A DNA stretch of 64,000 bases, taken from the NCBI RefSeq assembly GCF_000819865.1, contig NZ_CDDF01000018.1:124001-188000 (forward strand), written 5' to 3'. Numbering within the stretch: position 1 is the stretch's first letter; each line of letters starts with the position of its first letter. Both the position numbers and the translations under genes were made by a program. A model generated the notes under the pieces. That model saw nothing but the letters and a program-made list of their open reading frames with translations. It was not told the DNA's origin and ran no database searches. Of this stretch, positions 55,843 through 64,000 are shown in pieces. The DNA comes from Aeromonas eucrenophila (GTDB taxonomy: Bacteria > Pseudomonadota > Gammaproteobacteria > Enterobacterales > Aeromonadaceae).

Positions 55843-55872
55843 AAAAAAGCCCTTGGTAACAAGGGCTTTTTT
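55843..55872. terminator. Terminator between yicC and the TPR gene
   Basis: Stem aaaaaagcccttg / caagggctttttt with a 4-nt loop; T-runs on both strands. Confidence 0.88.
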
Positions 55873-55912
55873 GTTGGCATCGAATGGACGATAAGTTGGC
55901 CGCTATCTGGAC

Positions 55913-56473
55913 TCAGCCACCGAGCAGGAAACCGGACTTTTCTTTTGCCGGTTGGGGCGCGGCCTTCAACGCCGTGGTCAGATCCTGCGCCTCCTCGCAC
56001 TGGCCGCACAGCTTCTGCAGGATCTGCAGTTGTTCCTGGGCCTTCTGTCGCTCACCGTTTTGCAGGTAGGCCTCCCCCAGGTATTCGTGGGCGCCACGGT
56101 GTTTCGGGTCGATCTCCAGCGCCTTGTCGTAATAGGGGAAGGCCTCGGACAGACGGCCGGACTTGCGGGCCACGTAACCCGACCAGTTCCACACATCGGC
56201 CGAGTGGGATGCGCTGTGGCGCAGCTCCCGCAGTTCTGCTTCCGCCTGCGACCATTGCTGCGCCTTGACCAGTTGCTCGACGTGCTGCAACTTCTGCTGG
56301 GTCATGGACCAGCCACCGCCGCCGCTGCTTCCTCCCCCTCCACTACTGCCACCACCTCCGCCGCTGCTGCCCCCACCGCCCCCACCGCCACTGCTACCGC
56401 CGCCCCCCGCCGCCAGCGCCAGGCCGCTGCTGAGGCACAGGATAGCCACCAGCAATGTTCTCAGGATTTTCAT
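55913..56473 (-). CDS. Exported TPR protein with a Gly/Ser-repeat linker
   Basis: A 186-residue exported protein. A signal peptide (about residues 1-22, MKILRTLLVAILCLSS...ALA) is followed by a pure Gly/Ser tract of about 33 residues with irregular GGGGSS blocks, then two to three tetratricopeptide-like helical pairs (EAELRELRHSASHSADVWNW, AFPYYDKALEIDPKHRGAHE, YLGEAYLQNGERQKAQEQL). A CGQC pair lies near residue 157. The tract should be a flexible spacer between the envelope and the TPR part. Function unknown. It lies alone, upstream of waaA on the same strand. Confidence 0.8.
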   Translation of the reverse strand: MKILRTLLVAILCLSSGLALAAGGGGSSGGGGGGGSSGGGGGSSGGGGSSGGGGWSMTQQKLQHVEQLVKAQQWSQAEAELRELRHSASHSADVWNWSGYVARKSGRLSEAFPYYDKALEIDPKHRGAHEYLGEAYLQNGERQKAQEQLQILQKLCGQCEEAQDLTTALKAAPQPAKEKSGFLLGG

Positions 56474-56671
56474 GACTCACCTCCACAGGTTCGATCTCGG
56501 GATCCCAACTACTAGATTAGACCCCTCCCAGGCCCGAAGATGCGCGGCCGTACGGCTTGCCTGCCCGTGAGAAAGGCACGCCATCCCGCACTACCCGAGG
56601 AACAGGTTGCGAAGGCGCCATACGGGAAAACGGGATTGCAGGAGCGGCAGGAGAAGATGGGAGGGTAAAGC

Positions 56672-56694
56672 GGGCCGACAGGCTGCCGGCCCGG
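56672..56694 (-). terminator. Hairpin after waaA
   Basis: Stem cgggccg / cggcccg just past the waaA stop, with a short T-rich segment (gcttta) beyond it on the minus strand. The remaining 200 bases to the TPR gene start hold nothing I recognise. Confidence 0.45.
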
Positions 56695-56697
56695 GGG

Positions 56698-57966
56698 TCA
56701 GTCGTTTTCCAGGCTGGCGAGGCAGTGGGACAGAGTGCGGGCCAGCGCGCCCTGATTGCGCAGCACCACGGCGCGGGCCTGCTCGCCCATCTCGCGGCGC
56801 TGATGCTCATCGGCAAGCAGCTCGCTCACCCGGGCCCCCAGCTCGGCAACATCCGCCACCACCAGGGCGCCCCCCTGAGCCACCAGCTGGCGGGTGATGT
56901 CGCTGAAATTGAAGAAGGCGGGGCCGGTCAGGCAGGGCTTGCCGAGCGCCGCCGGCTCCAGCAGGTTGTGGCCGCCGATGGGCACCAGACTGCCGCCGAC
57001 GAAGGCCAGATCCGCCGCCGCCAACATCAGCGGCAGCTCCCCCATGGTGTCGCCAAGGTAAACCTTGTCGCTCGCCCCGATCACGCCGTGGTGAGCAGAG
57101 CGTCGCACGCAGCCATAGGGCACACACAGCTCGGCCACCCGCTCGAAGCGCTCGGGATGGCGCGGCACCAGCACCAGCAAGGCTTCGGGATGCGTCACCA
57201 GCACCCGATCGAAGGCGGCCAGCACCTGCTCGTCCTCCCCCTGATGGGTGCTGGCGGCGATCCAGACCGGTCTGGCCTCCCCCAGCTGCTGGCGCAGGGC
57301 GCGGCCCTTGGCCAACAGATCGTCGTCCAGCTGGATATCGAATTTGATGGAGCCGGTCACCGCCAGCCGCTCGCGGCCGATGCCGAGGCGATGGAAGCGA
57401 TCCCCGTCGTCCTGGTGCTGGCACAGCAGGTGAGTGAGCGGTCGGCTCAAGGCGTCGAATGCCCCCTGGAAGCGGGCATAGCGCTGGCAGGAGCGCTCGG
57501 AGAGGCGGGCGTTGAGTATGGTCACCGGCAGGTGGCGCGCCTCGCAGGCCGCCAGCCAGTTTGGCCACAGCTCTGTCTCCATCACCCAGAGGGCGCGGGG
57601 CTTGAAGGTGTCGAGAAACCCTGCGACGGCCCAGGGATAGTCGAGGGGCGCGTAGCGATGCACCACCAGCTCGCCAAGCTTGGCGGCCTGCTCGGCGCCG
57701 GTGCGGGTGGTGGTAGTGAGCAGTATGGGCAAGTCCGGCCGCTCGGCCTTGAGGGCACGAATGAAGGGGCTGATGGCCAGCGTCTCGCCGACGCTGACCG
57801 CGTGGATCCAGAGTGGTGCCTCCTGCCCGCTCGGTGGCAGCCGGCCGAGGTGCTCGGCCCAGCGCGCTCCGAACCCCGGCTTACCCTTCTTCGGTCGATA
57901 GAGAGCAAGCAGCACCAGGGGCAAGCCGAGGTGGATCAGCAGGTTGTAGATCAACCGATAGATCAT
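56698..57966 (-). CDS. waaA: Kdo transferase WaaA
   Basis: A 422-residue membrane-anchored GT-B glycosyltransferase that adds Kdo sugars to lipid A precursor (E. coli, 425). Seen: one N-terminal membrane anchor (about 5-22), FGARWAEHLGRLPP, WIHAVSVGETLA near 53, METELWPNWLAACE near 129, NARLSERSCQRYARF, and FVGGSLVPIGGHNLLEPAALG near 311. Its ATG comes one base after the waaF stop, so the two are coupled. Confidence 0.97.
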   Translation of the reverse strand: MIYRLIYNLLIHLGLPLVLLALYRPKKGKPGFGARWAEHLGRLPPSGQEAPLWIHAVSVGETLAISPFIRALKAERPDLPILLTTTTRTGAEQAAKLGELVVHRYAPLDYPWAVAGFLDTFKPRALWVMETELWPNWLAACEARHLPVTILNARLSERSCQRYARFQGAFDALSRPLTHLLCQHQDDGDRFHRLGIGRERLAVTGSIKFDIQLDDDLLAKGRALRQQLGEARPVWIAASTHQGEDEQVLAAFDRVLVTHPEALLVLVPRHPERFERVAELCVPYGCVRRSAHHGVIGASDKVYLGDTMGELPLMLAAADLAFVGGSLVPIGGHNLLEPAALGKPCLTGPAFFNFSDITRQLVAQGGALVVADVAELGARVSELLADEHQRREMGEQARAVVLRNQGALARTLSHCLASLEND

Positions 57967-57967
57967 G

Positions 57968-59065
57968 CTATTTACTACCGGTATCAGTAGATGAATATTC
58001 CACCGGCTGTAGGGCTATGGTCAGATCCCCTGCCTCGCTGCGCTCCAGCCGCTTTCCCGCCGCGATGACCTGCTCCGGCATCAGCTCGATCAGGCACTTG
58101 AGGTGGCCGAACTTGCAGGTGCGCTTGAAGCAGGGGCGACACTCGATATCGGTGTGCACTATCTCGACCCTGTCCGCCAGCGGCGGCGTGTAGAGCGGCG
58201 AGGTGGAGCCATAGACCCCGATCAGCGGCCGGTTGAGGGCGGCGGCGACGTGCATCAGGCCAGAGTCGTTGGCGATGACCCGGCCCGCCAGCGCCATCAG
58301 ATCGATCGCCTCGTGCAGACTGGTCTTGCCCGCCAGCACGTGACAGTTGGGGCGCGACAGCGGATTGATCCGATCGCGGATGGTGTTGGCTACCTCCACG
58401 TCCTTGCCGGAGCCGAAGATCCACACCTGCCAGCCCTCATCCAGGAGCTTCTGCGCCACCACGGCGTAGTGGCCTTCCGGCCAGCGCTTGGCCGGGCCGA
58501 ACTCGGCTCCGGGGCAGAGCACCAGCACGGGGCGGCCACGATCCAGCCCGAGTCGCGCCAGCGCCTTCTCCTGATTGATGAGATCCACGTGCAGTGAGGG
58601 GTGGGGAATGGACGGGATATCGGCCCGACTCTTCATCTGCGCCTTGGGATAGGCCAGCGCCAGATAGGCTTCCACCATCAGCGGGAAGGCCTGCTTGTTG
58701 CTGCGCAGATCGTTGAGCAGACCGAAGCGGTGCTCCCCCTTCCAGCCGGTCCGCACCGGGATCCCGGCGAACCAGGGGATCAGCGCCGACTTCATGGAGT
58801 TCGGCTGGATGATGGCCTGATCGTATTGCTCGGCGGCCAGCTGTTTGCCGAGCCGGCGGCGGGCCCCCAGCTTGAAGTCGCCGTGGCCGAGCGGCATGGG
58901 GATGGCTTTGTCCACCTCGGGCATCCGCTCCAGCAGCGCCACGCACCAGGCCGGGGCCATCACGTGCAGCGCACAATCGGGGTGATTGGCCTTGATCGCC
59001 TTGTAGAGGCTCTGGGACATCACCATGTCGCCGACCCAGGAGGGGCCGATCACCAATATCTTCAT
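57968..59065 (-). CDS. waaF: ADP-heptose--LPS heptosyltransferase II (WaaF)
   Basis: A 365-residue GT9 enzyme adding the second heptose of the LPS inner core (E. coli, 348). Seen: MKILVIGPSWVGDMVMSQSL, IQPNSMKSALIPWFAGIP near 96, CPGAEFGPAKRWPEGHYA near 186, and NDSGLMHVAAALNRPLIGVYGSTSP near 264. The start at 59065 is chosen by family; an in-frame ATG seven codons upstream is less likely. waaA follows directly. Confidence 0.95.
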   Translation of the reverse strand: MKILVIGPSWVGDMVMSQSLYKAIKANHPDCALHVMAPAWCVALLERMPEVDKAIPMPLGHGDFKLGARRRLGKQLAAEQYDQAIIQPNSMKSALIPWFAGIPVRTGWKGEHRFGLLNDLRSNKQAFPLMVEAYLALAYPKAQMKSRADIPSIPHPSLHVDLINQEKALARLGLDRGRPVLVLCPGAEFGPAKRWPEGHYAVVAQKLLDEGWQVWIFGSGKDVEVANTIRDRINPLSRPNCHVLAGKTSLHEAIDLMALAGRVIANDSGLMHVAAALNRPLIGVYGSTSPLYTPPLADRVEIVHTDIECRPCFKRTCKFGHLKCLIELMPEQVIAAGKRLERSEAGDLTIALQPVEYSSTDTGSK

Positions 59066-59382
59066 CTCACGCATCTCTTGGGCCAAGCCCAGCGGTTAAT
59101 CGTTACTGGCCGAGATTATGCCCCAAGAGTAGCCGGATAAATAACAGAAGATCCGTCATCCGGGCTTGTACAGGCCCCGAGGGCGCGGCCCGGCGCGGGA
59201 TCCTGCCAGCAGCGGGGGCCATCAGATAAGCATCGGAAGCGTCCCGCTCACCGGCCAAGGTGATGCTCCGCTTCCCTTTTGAATCTTTCCCGGGATCCCT
59301 GATCCGACCGCTATTTTAGGCTAGAATGGGCGCCAATTTGACCGTGGCCCGCCAGCCGGGCGCCAACAAGAGCCCTGAACCC

Positions 59383-60159
59383 GTGAAAAAACCGACTCTG
59401 GCGGCTGTCCTGATCGTCAAGAATGAAGCCGACAACCTGCGCGCCTGCCTCGCCTCCCTCGGCGATCTGGTGGACGAGATCGTCATCCTCGACTCTGGCA
59501 GCCAGGACGATACCCCGAGCATTGCCGCCGAATTCGGCGCCCGCTTCTTCGTCAACAAGGAGTGGCCGGGCTTTGGCCGCCAGCGCCGCCTCGCCCAGTC
59601 CCACGTCCAGTCGGAGTGGGTGTTGTGGCTGGATGCGGACGAGCGGCTCACCCCCGAGCTGAAAGCGGCCATCGCCGCCACCATGGCCAGCCCGGCCCCC
59701 GACACCATCTATTCGATCCCGCGCCTCTCCTGGGTGTTCGGTCGCTTCATCCGCCACAGCGGCTGGTATCCGGACCGGGTGCTGCGGCTCTATCCCAAGG
59801 CGCTGACCAGTTACAACGAGGTGCTGGTGCACGAGAAGGTGGAGGTGCGCGCCAACATGAAGATCGTCAACCTGCACGGTGACCTGCTGCACTTCACCTA
59901 CCGGGATCTGGAGCACTATCTGGTGAAGTCCGCCGGTTATGCCAGGGCCTGGGCCGATCAGCGTACCGCACGCGGCAAGAAGGGCTCCCTCGGTCAGGGA
60001 CTGGTGCACGCGCTCGGCTGCTTCCTGAAGATGTACCTGCTCAAGGCGGGCTTCCTCGACGGCAAGCAGGGACTGCTGCTCGCCATCCTCTCCGCCCACT
60101 CCACCTTCGTGAAGTACGCCGACCTCTGGATCCGCCAGCAGCCCCAGGCGCCGAAATAA
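59383..60159 (+). CDS. waaE: LPS core glycosyltransferase, WaaE-like (GT2)
   Basis: A 258-residue GT2 glycosyltransferase resembling WaaE, a beta-1,4-glucosyltransferase acting on heptose I in Klebsiella and Serratia. Seen: [19 protein letters not shown] at the start, [14 protein letters not shown], the metal motif [12 protein letters not shown], and [21 protein letters not shown] 59383 is preferred by family length; an ATG at 59326 overlaps a TAGAAT that looks like a -10 box. Its place between waaF and coaD supports the call. The 317 bases upstream hold no gene. Confidence 0.82.
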   Translation: MKKPTLAAVLIVKNEADNLRACLASLGDLVDEIVILDSGSQDDTPSIAAEFGARFFVNKEWPGFGRQRRLAQSHVQSEWVLWLDADERLTPELKAAIAATMASPAPDTIYSIPRLSWVFGRFIRHSGWYPDRVLRLYPKALTSYNEVLVHEKVEVRANMKIVNLHGDLLHFTYRDLEHYLVKSAGYARAWADQRTARGKKGSLGQGLVHALGCFLKMYLLKAGFLDGKQGLLLAILSAHSTFVKYADLWIRQQPQAPK

Positions 60160-60199
60160 CGGTGCAAGGCACGGCCGCGACCCGCGGCTTCGGATAATG

Positions 60200-60225
60200 A
60201 AACAGGGCCCGCGAGGGCCCTGTTT
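60200..60225. terminator. Bidirectional terminator after waaE-like gene
   Basis: Perfect 11-bp stem aaacagggccc / gggccctgttt with loop gcga, between convergent genes. Confidence 0.85.
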
Positions 60226-60232
60226 GCATTTG

Positions 60233-61276
60233 TCAGCGCTGTCCCTGCCAGAACGGAGGAGCCCAGCGGGCGATCGCCGCCGCCATGGTCTTGGGATCGA
60301 GCTGGCTCATGTCCTCCGGGTGATCGCTGTCCTCCGGCGGGCTGAACGCCAGGTGGCGACCCTCGCTGTTGAGGGGACGCCAGCGCAGCGGGGTGGCGGA
60401 GCGGTGGGCCGGGAAGAAGCCGACGGTGGGCACATCCAGCGCCGCCGCTATGTGCAGCGGCCCGGTGCTGCCCGCCACGAACAGAGCGGCGTTGGCCATC
60501 ACCTGGCAGAACTTCGGCAGCCCCTCGTCGGAGCGATAGATCCAGCCGTTGCCGCCGTGCGCCAGCAATTCCGCGGCTAGCTGCTCGGCCTTGCTCTCTT
60601 CCCCCGGCCCCGCCGTCAACAGGCACTGCAACTCGGGGCAGGCCTGGTTGAGCTTGATGATGAGGCGGGCGTACTGCGGGATCGAGAGGTTGTTGGCCGA
60701 GCCGCCGCTGCCGGCGTGCACCATCAGCCAGGGGCGACTGGCATCCAGCTTGAGCTTGGAGGCCAGCTGCTCGCGCACCTGCTGCAGGCTCTGGGGATCG
60801 AAGCTGAGGTAGGGGGTCTGGGGCTCCACCGCGCTCAGCTGCTGATCGGCGAGGAAGCGGCGCACTAGATCCAAGTTGTACTCGTACTCCGGCTTCTGGG
60901 AGCGGGAGCGACGCTGGATCAGGCGCTGGTTGTAGAGCACCTGGGCCAACTTGGTGGCGGGGGCCAACCGGTAGGGGATGTGTGCCTTCCACACCAGCAT
61001 GGCGTTGCGGGAGTTGGAGAACAGACAGATGGCGGCATCGAAGGTAGCGGCCTTGATGCGGGCCTGCAAGGCACGTTGCTGCTCCTTGTCGGCCCGGGCG
61101 CCCGGATCCAGGATGATGTCGTCAATCCAGGGGCAGAGACGGGCCAGGGGTGCCGTGTAGGCAGGCACCAGGGCAGTCACATGACAATCCATGGAGCCCT
61201 TGAGCATGGCGAAGCTCGGCCAGGCCAGCATGAAGTCACCAATCTTGTCATTGCGAACTACCAGAATGCGTTTCAT
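60233..61276 (-). CDS. GT9 heptosyltransferase-family LPS core protein
   Basis: A 347-residue GT-B glycosyltransferase of the heptosyltransferase family (GT9), related to WaaC/WaaF/OpsX. Seen: MKRILVVRNDKIGDFMLAWP, VHAGSGGSANNLSIPQYARL near 194, and VAGSTGPLHIAAALDVPTVGFFP near 267, where the sugar nucleotide binds. It is distant from WaaF here and could be heptosyltransferase I, III or an OpsX-like enzyme; the acceptor cannot be told. Convergent with the waaE-like gene and divergent from coaD. Confidence 0.88.
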   Translation of the reverse strand: MKRILVVRNDKIGDFMLAWPSFAMLKGSMDCHVTALVPAYTAPLARLCPWIDDIILDPGARADKEQQRALQARIKAATFDAAICLFSNSRNAMLVWKAHIPYRLAPATKLAQVLYNQRLIQRRSRSQKPEYEYNLDLVRRFLADQQLSAVEPQTPYLSFDPQSLQQVREQLASKLKLDASRPWLMVHAGSGGSANNLSIPQYARLIIKLNQACPELQCLLTAGPGEESKAEQLAAELLAHGGNGWIYRSDEGLPKFCQVMANAALFVAGSTGPLHIAAALDVPTVGFFPAHRSATPLRWRPLNSEGRHLAFSPPEDSDHPEDMSQLDPKTMAAAIARWAPPFWQGQR

Positions 61277-61319
61277 AAGAAATCCCTTTGCTTCCTGTCA
61301 CCAATGCAGGAAGGCTTGA

Positions 61320-61895
<576 letters not shown>

Positions 61896-61897
61896 CG

Positions 61898-61930
61898 AGA
61901 AGGGTCGCCCGCAGGCGACCCTTCTGTTTT
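61898..61930. terminator. Terminator after coaD
   Basis: Perfect 12-bp stem agaagggtcgcc / ggcgacccttct with loop cgca and a T-run; convergent genes either side. Confidence 0.87.
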
Positions 61931-61954
61931 CTGCCGCCGCCAACCGGGAGGCCA

Positions 61955-62890
61955 TTACTCCGGCCTCAGCGCCCGTTGGCACGCCAGGGTCAGCTCGTCG
62001 AGCCACTCGTAGCGGCGCCGATACATGGCGCGCTTCTTGGAGGCAACCTCCTCCAGCGGCTTGCGCACCGCCGGCTGCAGCCGCACGAAGTTGGCATCCA
62101 GCGGAACGGCGCCAAACTCCTGCCACAGCTCGTCATAATCCGCCTGCAGACAGGCTTTCTTCTTCCGGCTGTAACGCCTGGCCTGGAAGATATGCGCCCT
62201 CATCCGCACCGCGGAGACACGACTGGCCCCCATCGCCTCGGCCAGCGCCAGCACCAGCATCACTACCAGCGACTTGGGCCTCAGCCCGTGACCGGCCTTG
62301 GTCAACGCCCGCACCTGCTCCTGTGGCTGCACGACACAGGGTTCAGGCCCCTGCACCGAGCCGATCACCAGCGCCAGCTCACGCTCGCTGCCCGCCAGAG
62401 AGAAGGCACAGCTGTAGAGCCGTTCTCCCCGCTCGTTGACGATGGAAAGGGCCAGCTCGGCCTCCCGGCGGAAGGTGCCGTCGTGGCGCAGCAGGATGCG
62501 GCAATCGCTCTGGGGATAGCGGCCCAGCTCGATGCCCTGCCCCAGATAGAGGGGCTCGATGAGAGTCGGGTAACGGGCCAGCAGCAGGCGGTAGTGCGCC
62601 TCCACCATCTCGGTGCGCTGGTTCACGGTGGAGCAAGCGAAGCGATAGGGTCGCATCGGCTTGTCGAGCAACTCGGGATAGTGGGCAGGCAGAGCCCTGA
62701 GCGGCTCCGCCTGGAACAGCGCAAACACCCGGCTCAGTTGCGGCCGATAGAGCAGGCTGCGCAGCACGAACTTGCCGCGGTTGAAGGTCTTGCGGCTGCT
62801 GCCATCGGGGTAGAGGTAGCGCGCCATTTTTTGGGCACAATAGTGCCCCTGCCGGGACAAATTATCCCAGTCTATTGATTTTGCTGTCAT
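61955..62890 (-). CDS. VirK/YbjX family protein (DUF535)
   Basis: A 311-residue soluble protein of the DUF535 family (VirK of Shigella, YbjX of E. coli). Seen: FVLRSLLYRPQLSRVFALFQ, PMRPYRFACSTVNQRTEMVE, LSIVNERGERLYSCAFSL, VIGSVQGPEP and a late KKKACLQADYDELWQEFGAV. No signal peptide. Relatives are PhoP-linked and affect envelope traits; the biochemical role is unknown. It stands alone. Confidence 0.87.
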   Translation of the reverse strand: MTAKSIDWDNLSRQGHYCAQKMARYLYPDGSSRKTFNRGKFVLRSLLYRPQLSRVFALFQAEPLRALPAHYPELLDKPMRPYRFACSTVNQRTEMVEAHYRLLLARYPTLIEPLYLGQGIELGRYPQSDCRILLRHDGTFRREAELALSIVNERGERLYSCAFSLAGSERELALVIGSVQGPEPCVVQPQEQVRALTKAGHGLRPKSLVVMLVLALAEAMGASRVSAVRMRAHIFQARRYSRKKKACLQADYDELWQEFGAVPLDANFVRLQPAVRKPLEEVASKKRAMYRRRYEWLDELTLACQRALRPE

Positions 62891-63003
62891 TTTCTTATCT
62901 CGCTGCGTGCGTGAGCGAGATAGTAGTAATGGACGTGCGGGGCTTCAACAGACTGGCAATACTCGCTTACAACTTCAGCTCCTTTCCCCCCAAATGGTGA
63001 CCA

Positions 63004-63816
63004 TCAGCGCTGACAGTGGGAGCAGAATACAGTGGTGCGCTGCCCGAGCCGCACCTCGCTGAGCAGGGTGTGGCAGTGGAAGCAGGGCTGGCCGCCACGG
63101 CCATAAACCTGCAACTGCTGCACGAAATACCCCGGCTTGCCGTCGGCGCTGGTGAAATCCTTGAGGGTGGTGCCCCCCTGACGAATGGCTTCGGTCAATA
63201 CCCGTTTGATCTCGGCCACCAGGGTTGCCAGCCGCTCGGCGCTGATGTTGCCCGCCGCCCGCTTGGGGTGAATACCGGCGGCATAGAGCGCCTCGTTGGC
63301 GTAGATGTTGCCCACCCCGACCACCACATGGTTGTCCATCAGGAAGGTCTTGATCGGGGTGCTGCGCCCCTTGGCCCGCCCTTGCAGGTAGCTGGCACTG
63401 AAGACGTCGGTGAGCGGCTCTGGGCCGAGCTTGGCCAGCAGCGCATGGGCCTCGGCCGGTTCACGGGTCCACAGCAGGGCGCCGAAGCGACGGGGGTCGT
63501 TGAGCCGCAGCAGCTTGCCGTTGGCGAGCTCGATGTCCACGTGATCGTGCTTCTCGGCCGGGGTGCCGATGTCCAGCACCCGCAGGCTGCCGGACATGCC
63601 CAGATGCAGGATGGCGGTGCCAAAATCGGTCTCCAGCAGCAGGTACTTGGCCCGGCGGCTGACCCGATGGATGGTGAGATCCACCAGCTCCTGGATCTCG
63701 CCGGGCACCGGCCAGCGCAGGCGGCCGTCGCGCACCACCACCCGGGTGACCTTGATGCCGGTGAGCCAGGGAGAGATGCCCTGGCGGCTGACTTCGACTT
63801 CCGGTAATTCAGGCAT
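63004..63816 (-). CDS. mutM: Formamidopyrimidine-DNA glycosylase
   Basis: A 270-residue repair glycosylase removing 8-oxoguanine (E. coli, 269). Seen: the catalytic N-terminus [14 protein letters not shown] with Pro2 and Glu3, [13 protein letters not shown] near 69, [10 protein letters not shown] with its DNA-binding residues, [19 protein letters not shown] near 166, and the C-terminal zinc finger CFHC...CSHCQR. It is complete. A further minus-strand gene lies upstream. Confidence 0.98.
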   Translation of the reverse strand: MPELPEVEVSRQGISPWLTGIKVTRVVVRDGRLRWPVPGEIQELVDLTIHRVSRRAKYLLLETDFGTAILHLGMSGSLRVLDIGTPAEKHDHVDIELANGKLLRLNDPRRFGALLWTREPAEAHALLAKLGPEPLTDVFSASYLQGRAKGRSTPIKTFLMDNHVVVGVGNIYANEALYAAGIHPKRAAGNISAERLATLVAEIKRVLTEAIRQGGTTLKDFTSADGKPGYFVQQLQVYGRGGQPCFHCHTLLSEVRLGQRTTVFCSHCQR

Positions 63817-63843
63817 AAGTGACTCTCGCGCTAACAGGGTGGA

Positions 63844-64000
63844 TCAGGGGGTCGGCCGCAGCAGGCCGCGGTACTGCTGCTGGCTCAGTTCGAGCCAGGT
63901 CGAGGGGGGCAACAGGGCGGCAAACTTGCCGCTGTCCTGATAGAGCCCCACCTCGATGGGATCGCTCTGGCCGGCCACCCATATCTTGAGGGTGACTGGG
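63844..64000 (-). CDS. C-terminal fragment of an unidentified protein, cut by the window edge
   Basis: The last 52 codons of a gene entering from the right edge, ending QQYRGLLRPTP and stop 27 bases before mutM. The visible part (VTLKIWVAGQSDPIEVGLYQ...) is soluble and of normal composition. I do not recognise it, and too little is present to name it. Confidence 0.6.
   Translation of the reverse strand, partial: PVTLKIWVAGQSDPIEVGLYQDSGKFAALLPPSTWLELSQQQYRGLLRPTP

Noticed and set aside
56300-56410. Proline-rich protein on the plus strand
   Set aside because: It is the reverse complement of the Gly/Ser tract of the TPR gene and has no start, ribosome site or family features.

Overview
The window is a GC-rich gammaproteobacterial chromosome segment, most probably from Aeromonas. 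This rests on the mix of genes seen: an intact ilvGMEDA operon with an ilvL leader beside yifB, the yihD-ccoG-srkA-dsbA block, an rstAB-asr cluster, an OmpA porin and a Pseudomonas-like spu polyamine cluster. Almost everything is housekeeping chromosome. I see no insertion sequence, prophage, integron or CRISPR array. The only RNA gene found is a tRNA-Pro(CGG) near the left edge.

Layout. 0.1-1.1 kb: tRNA-Pro and a MOSC protein (yiiM). 1.1-9.6 kb, minus strand: a polyamine uptake and catabolism cluster in the order puuA-like glutamine synthetase, spuC-like aminotransferase, two potF-type binding proteins, then potG-potH-potI. 10-21.9 kb: a DksA-family protein, a lone solute-binding protein, a DUF962 protein, creA, ldhA, yegD, a META-domain lipoprotein, an HDOD protein, malZ, a cobalamin adenosyltransferase-like protein, a DUF5610-like protein and trmA. 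22-24.3 kb: rstA-rstB-asr. 24.4-31.3 kb: malic enzyme, ybjT, rpmE, priA, ompA. 31.6-38.2 kb, minus: ilvL-G-M-E-D-A with its attenuator. 38.4-45 kb: yifB/comM, two tandem yihG-like acyltransferases, a DUF523 gene, and an NAD-salvage unit (nrtR, pncA-like, pncB). 45-53.2 kb, mostly minus: dsbA, srkA, ccoG, yihD, a diguanylate cyclase, cueR and copA. 53.3-64 kb: rph-pyrE with an attenuator, yicC, a Gly/Ser-rich TPR protein, the LPS core genes waaA, waaF, waaE-like and a GT9 gene, coaD, a VirK/YbjX protein, mutM and a truncated last gene.

How the genes work together. The polyamine cluster would import putrescine or spermidine and feed it to transamination and gamma-glutamylation. The ilv genes make branched-chain amino acids under leader-peptide attenuation. 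nrtR-pncA-pncB is a regulated nicotinamide salvage unit. cueR and copA form a copper-efflux switch with a recognisable MerR-type promoter. The waa genes build the inner LPS core.

The most unusual signal is a recurrent structure rather than a gene. At eight or more gene boundaries the intergenic space holds a diverged extra copy of the end of the neighbouring gene: potH/potI, spuC 5' end, the HDOD gene before malZ, ilvA, the DUF523 gene, pncA/pncB, srkA and cueR (three copies). In the five cases where I compared codons in the conserved tails, 21 differences are synonymous and 2 are not. This pattern fits remnants of diverged but functional alleles left by recombination better than in-place duplications that decayed without selection. 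Several remnants form tiny ORFs coupled to both neighbours by ATGA overlaps.
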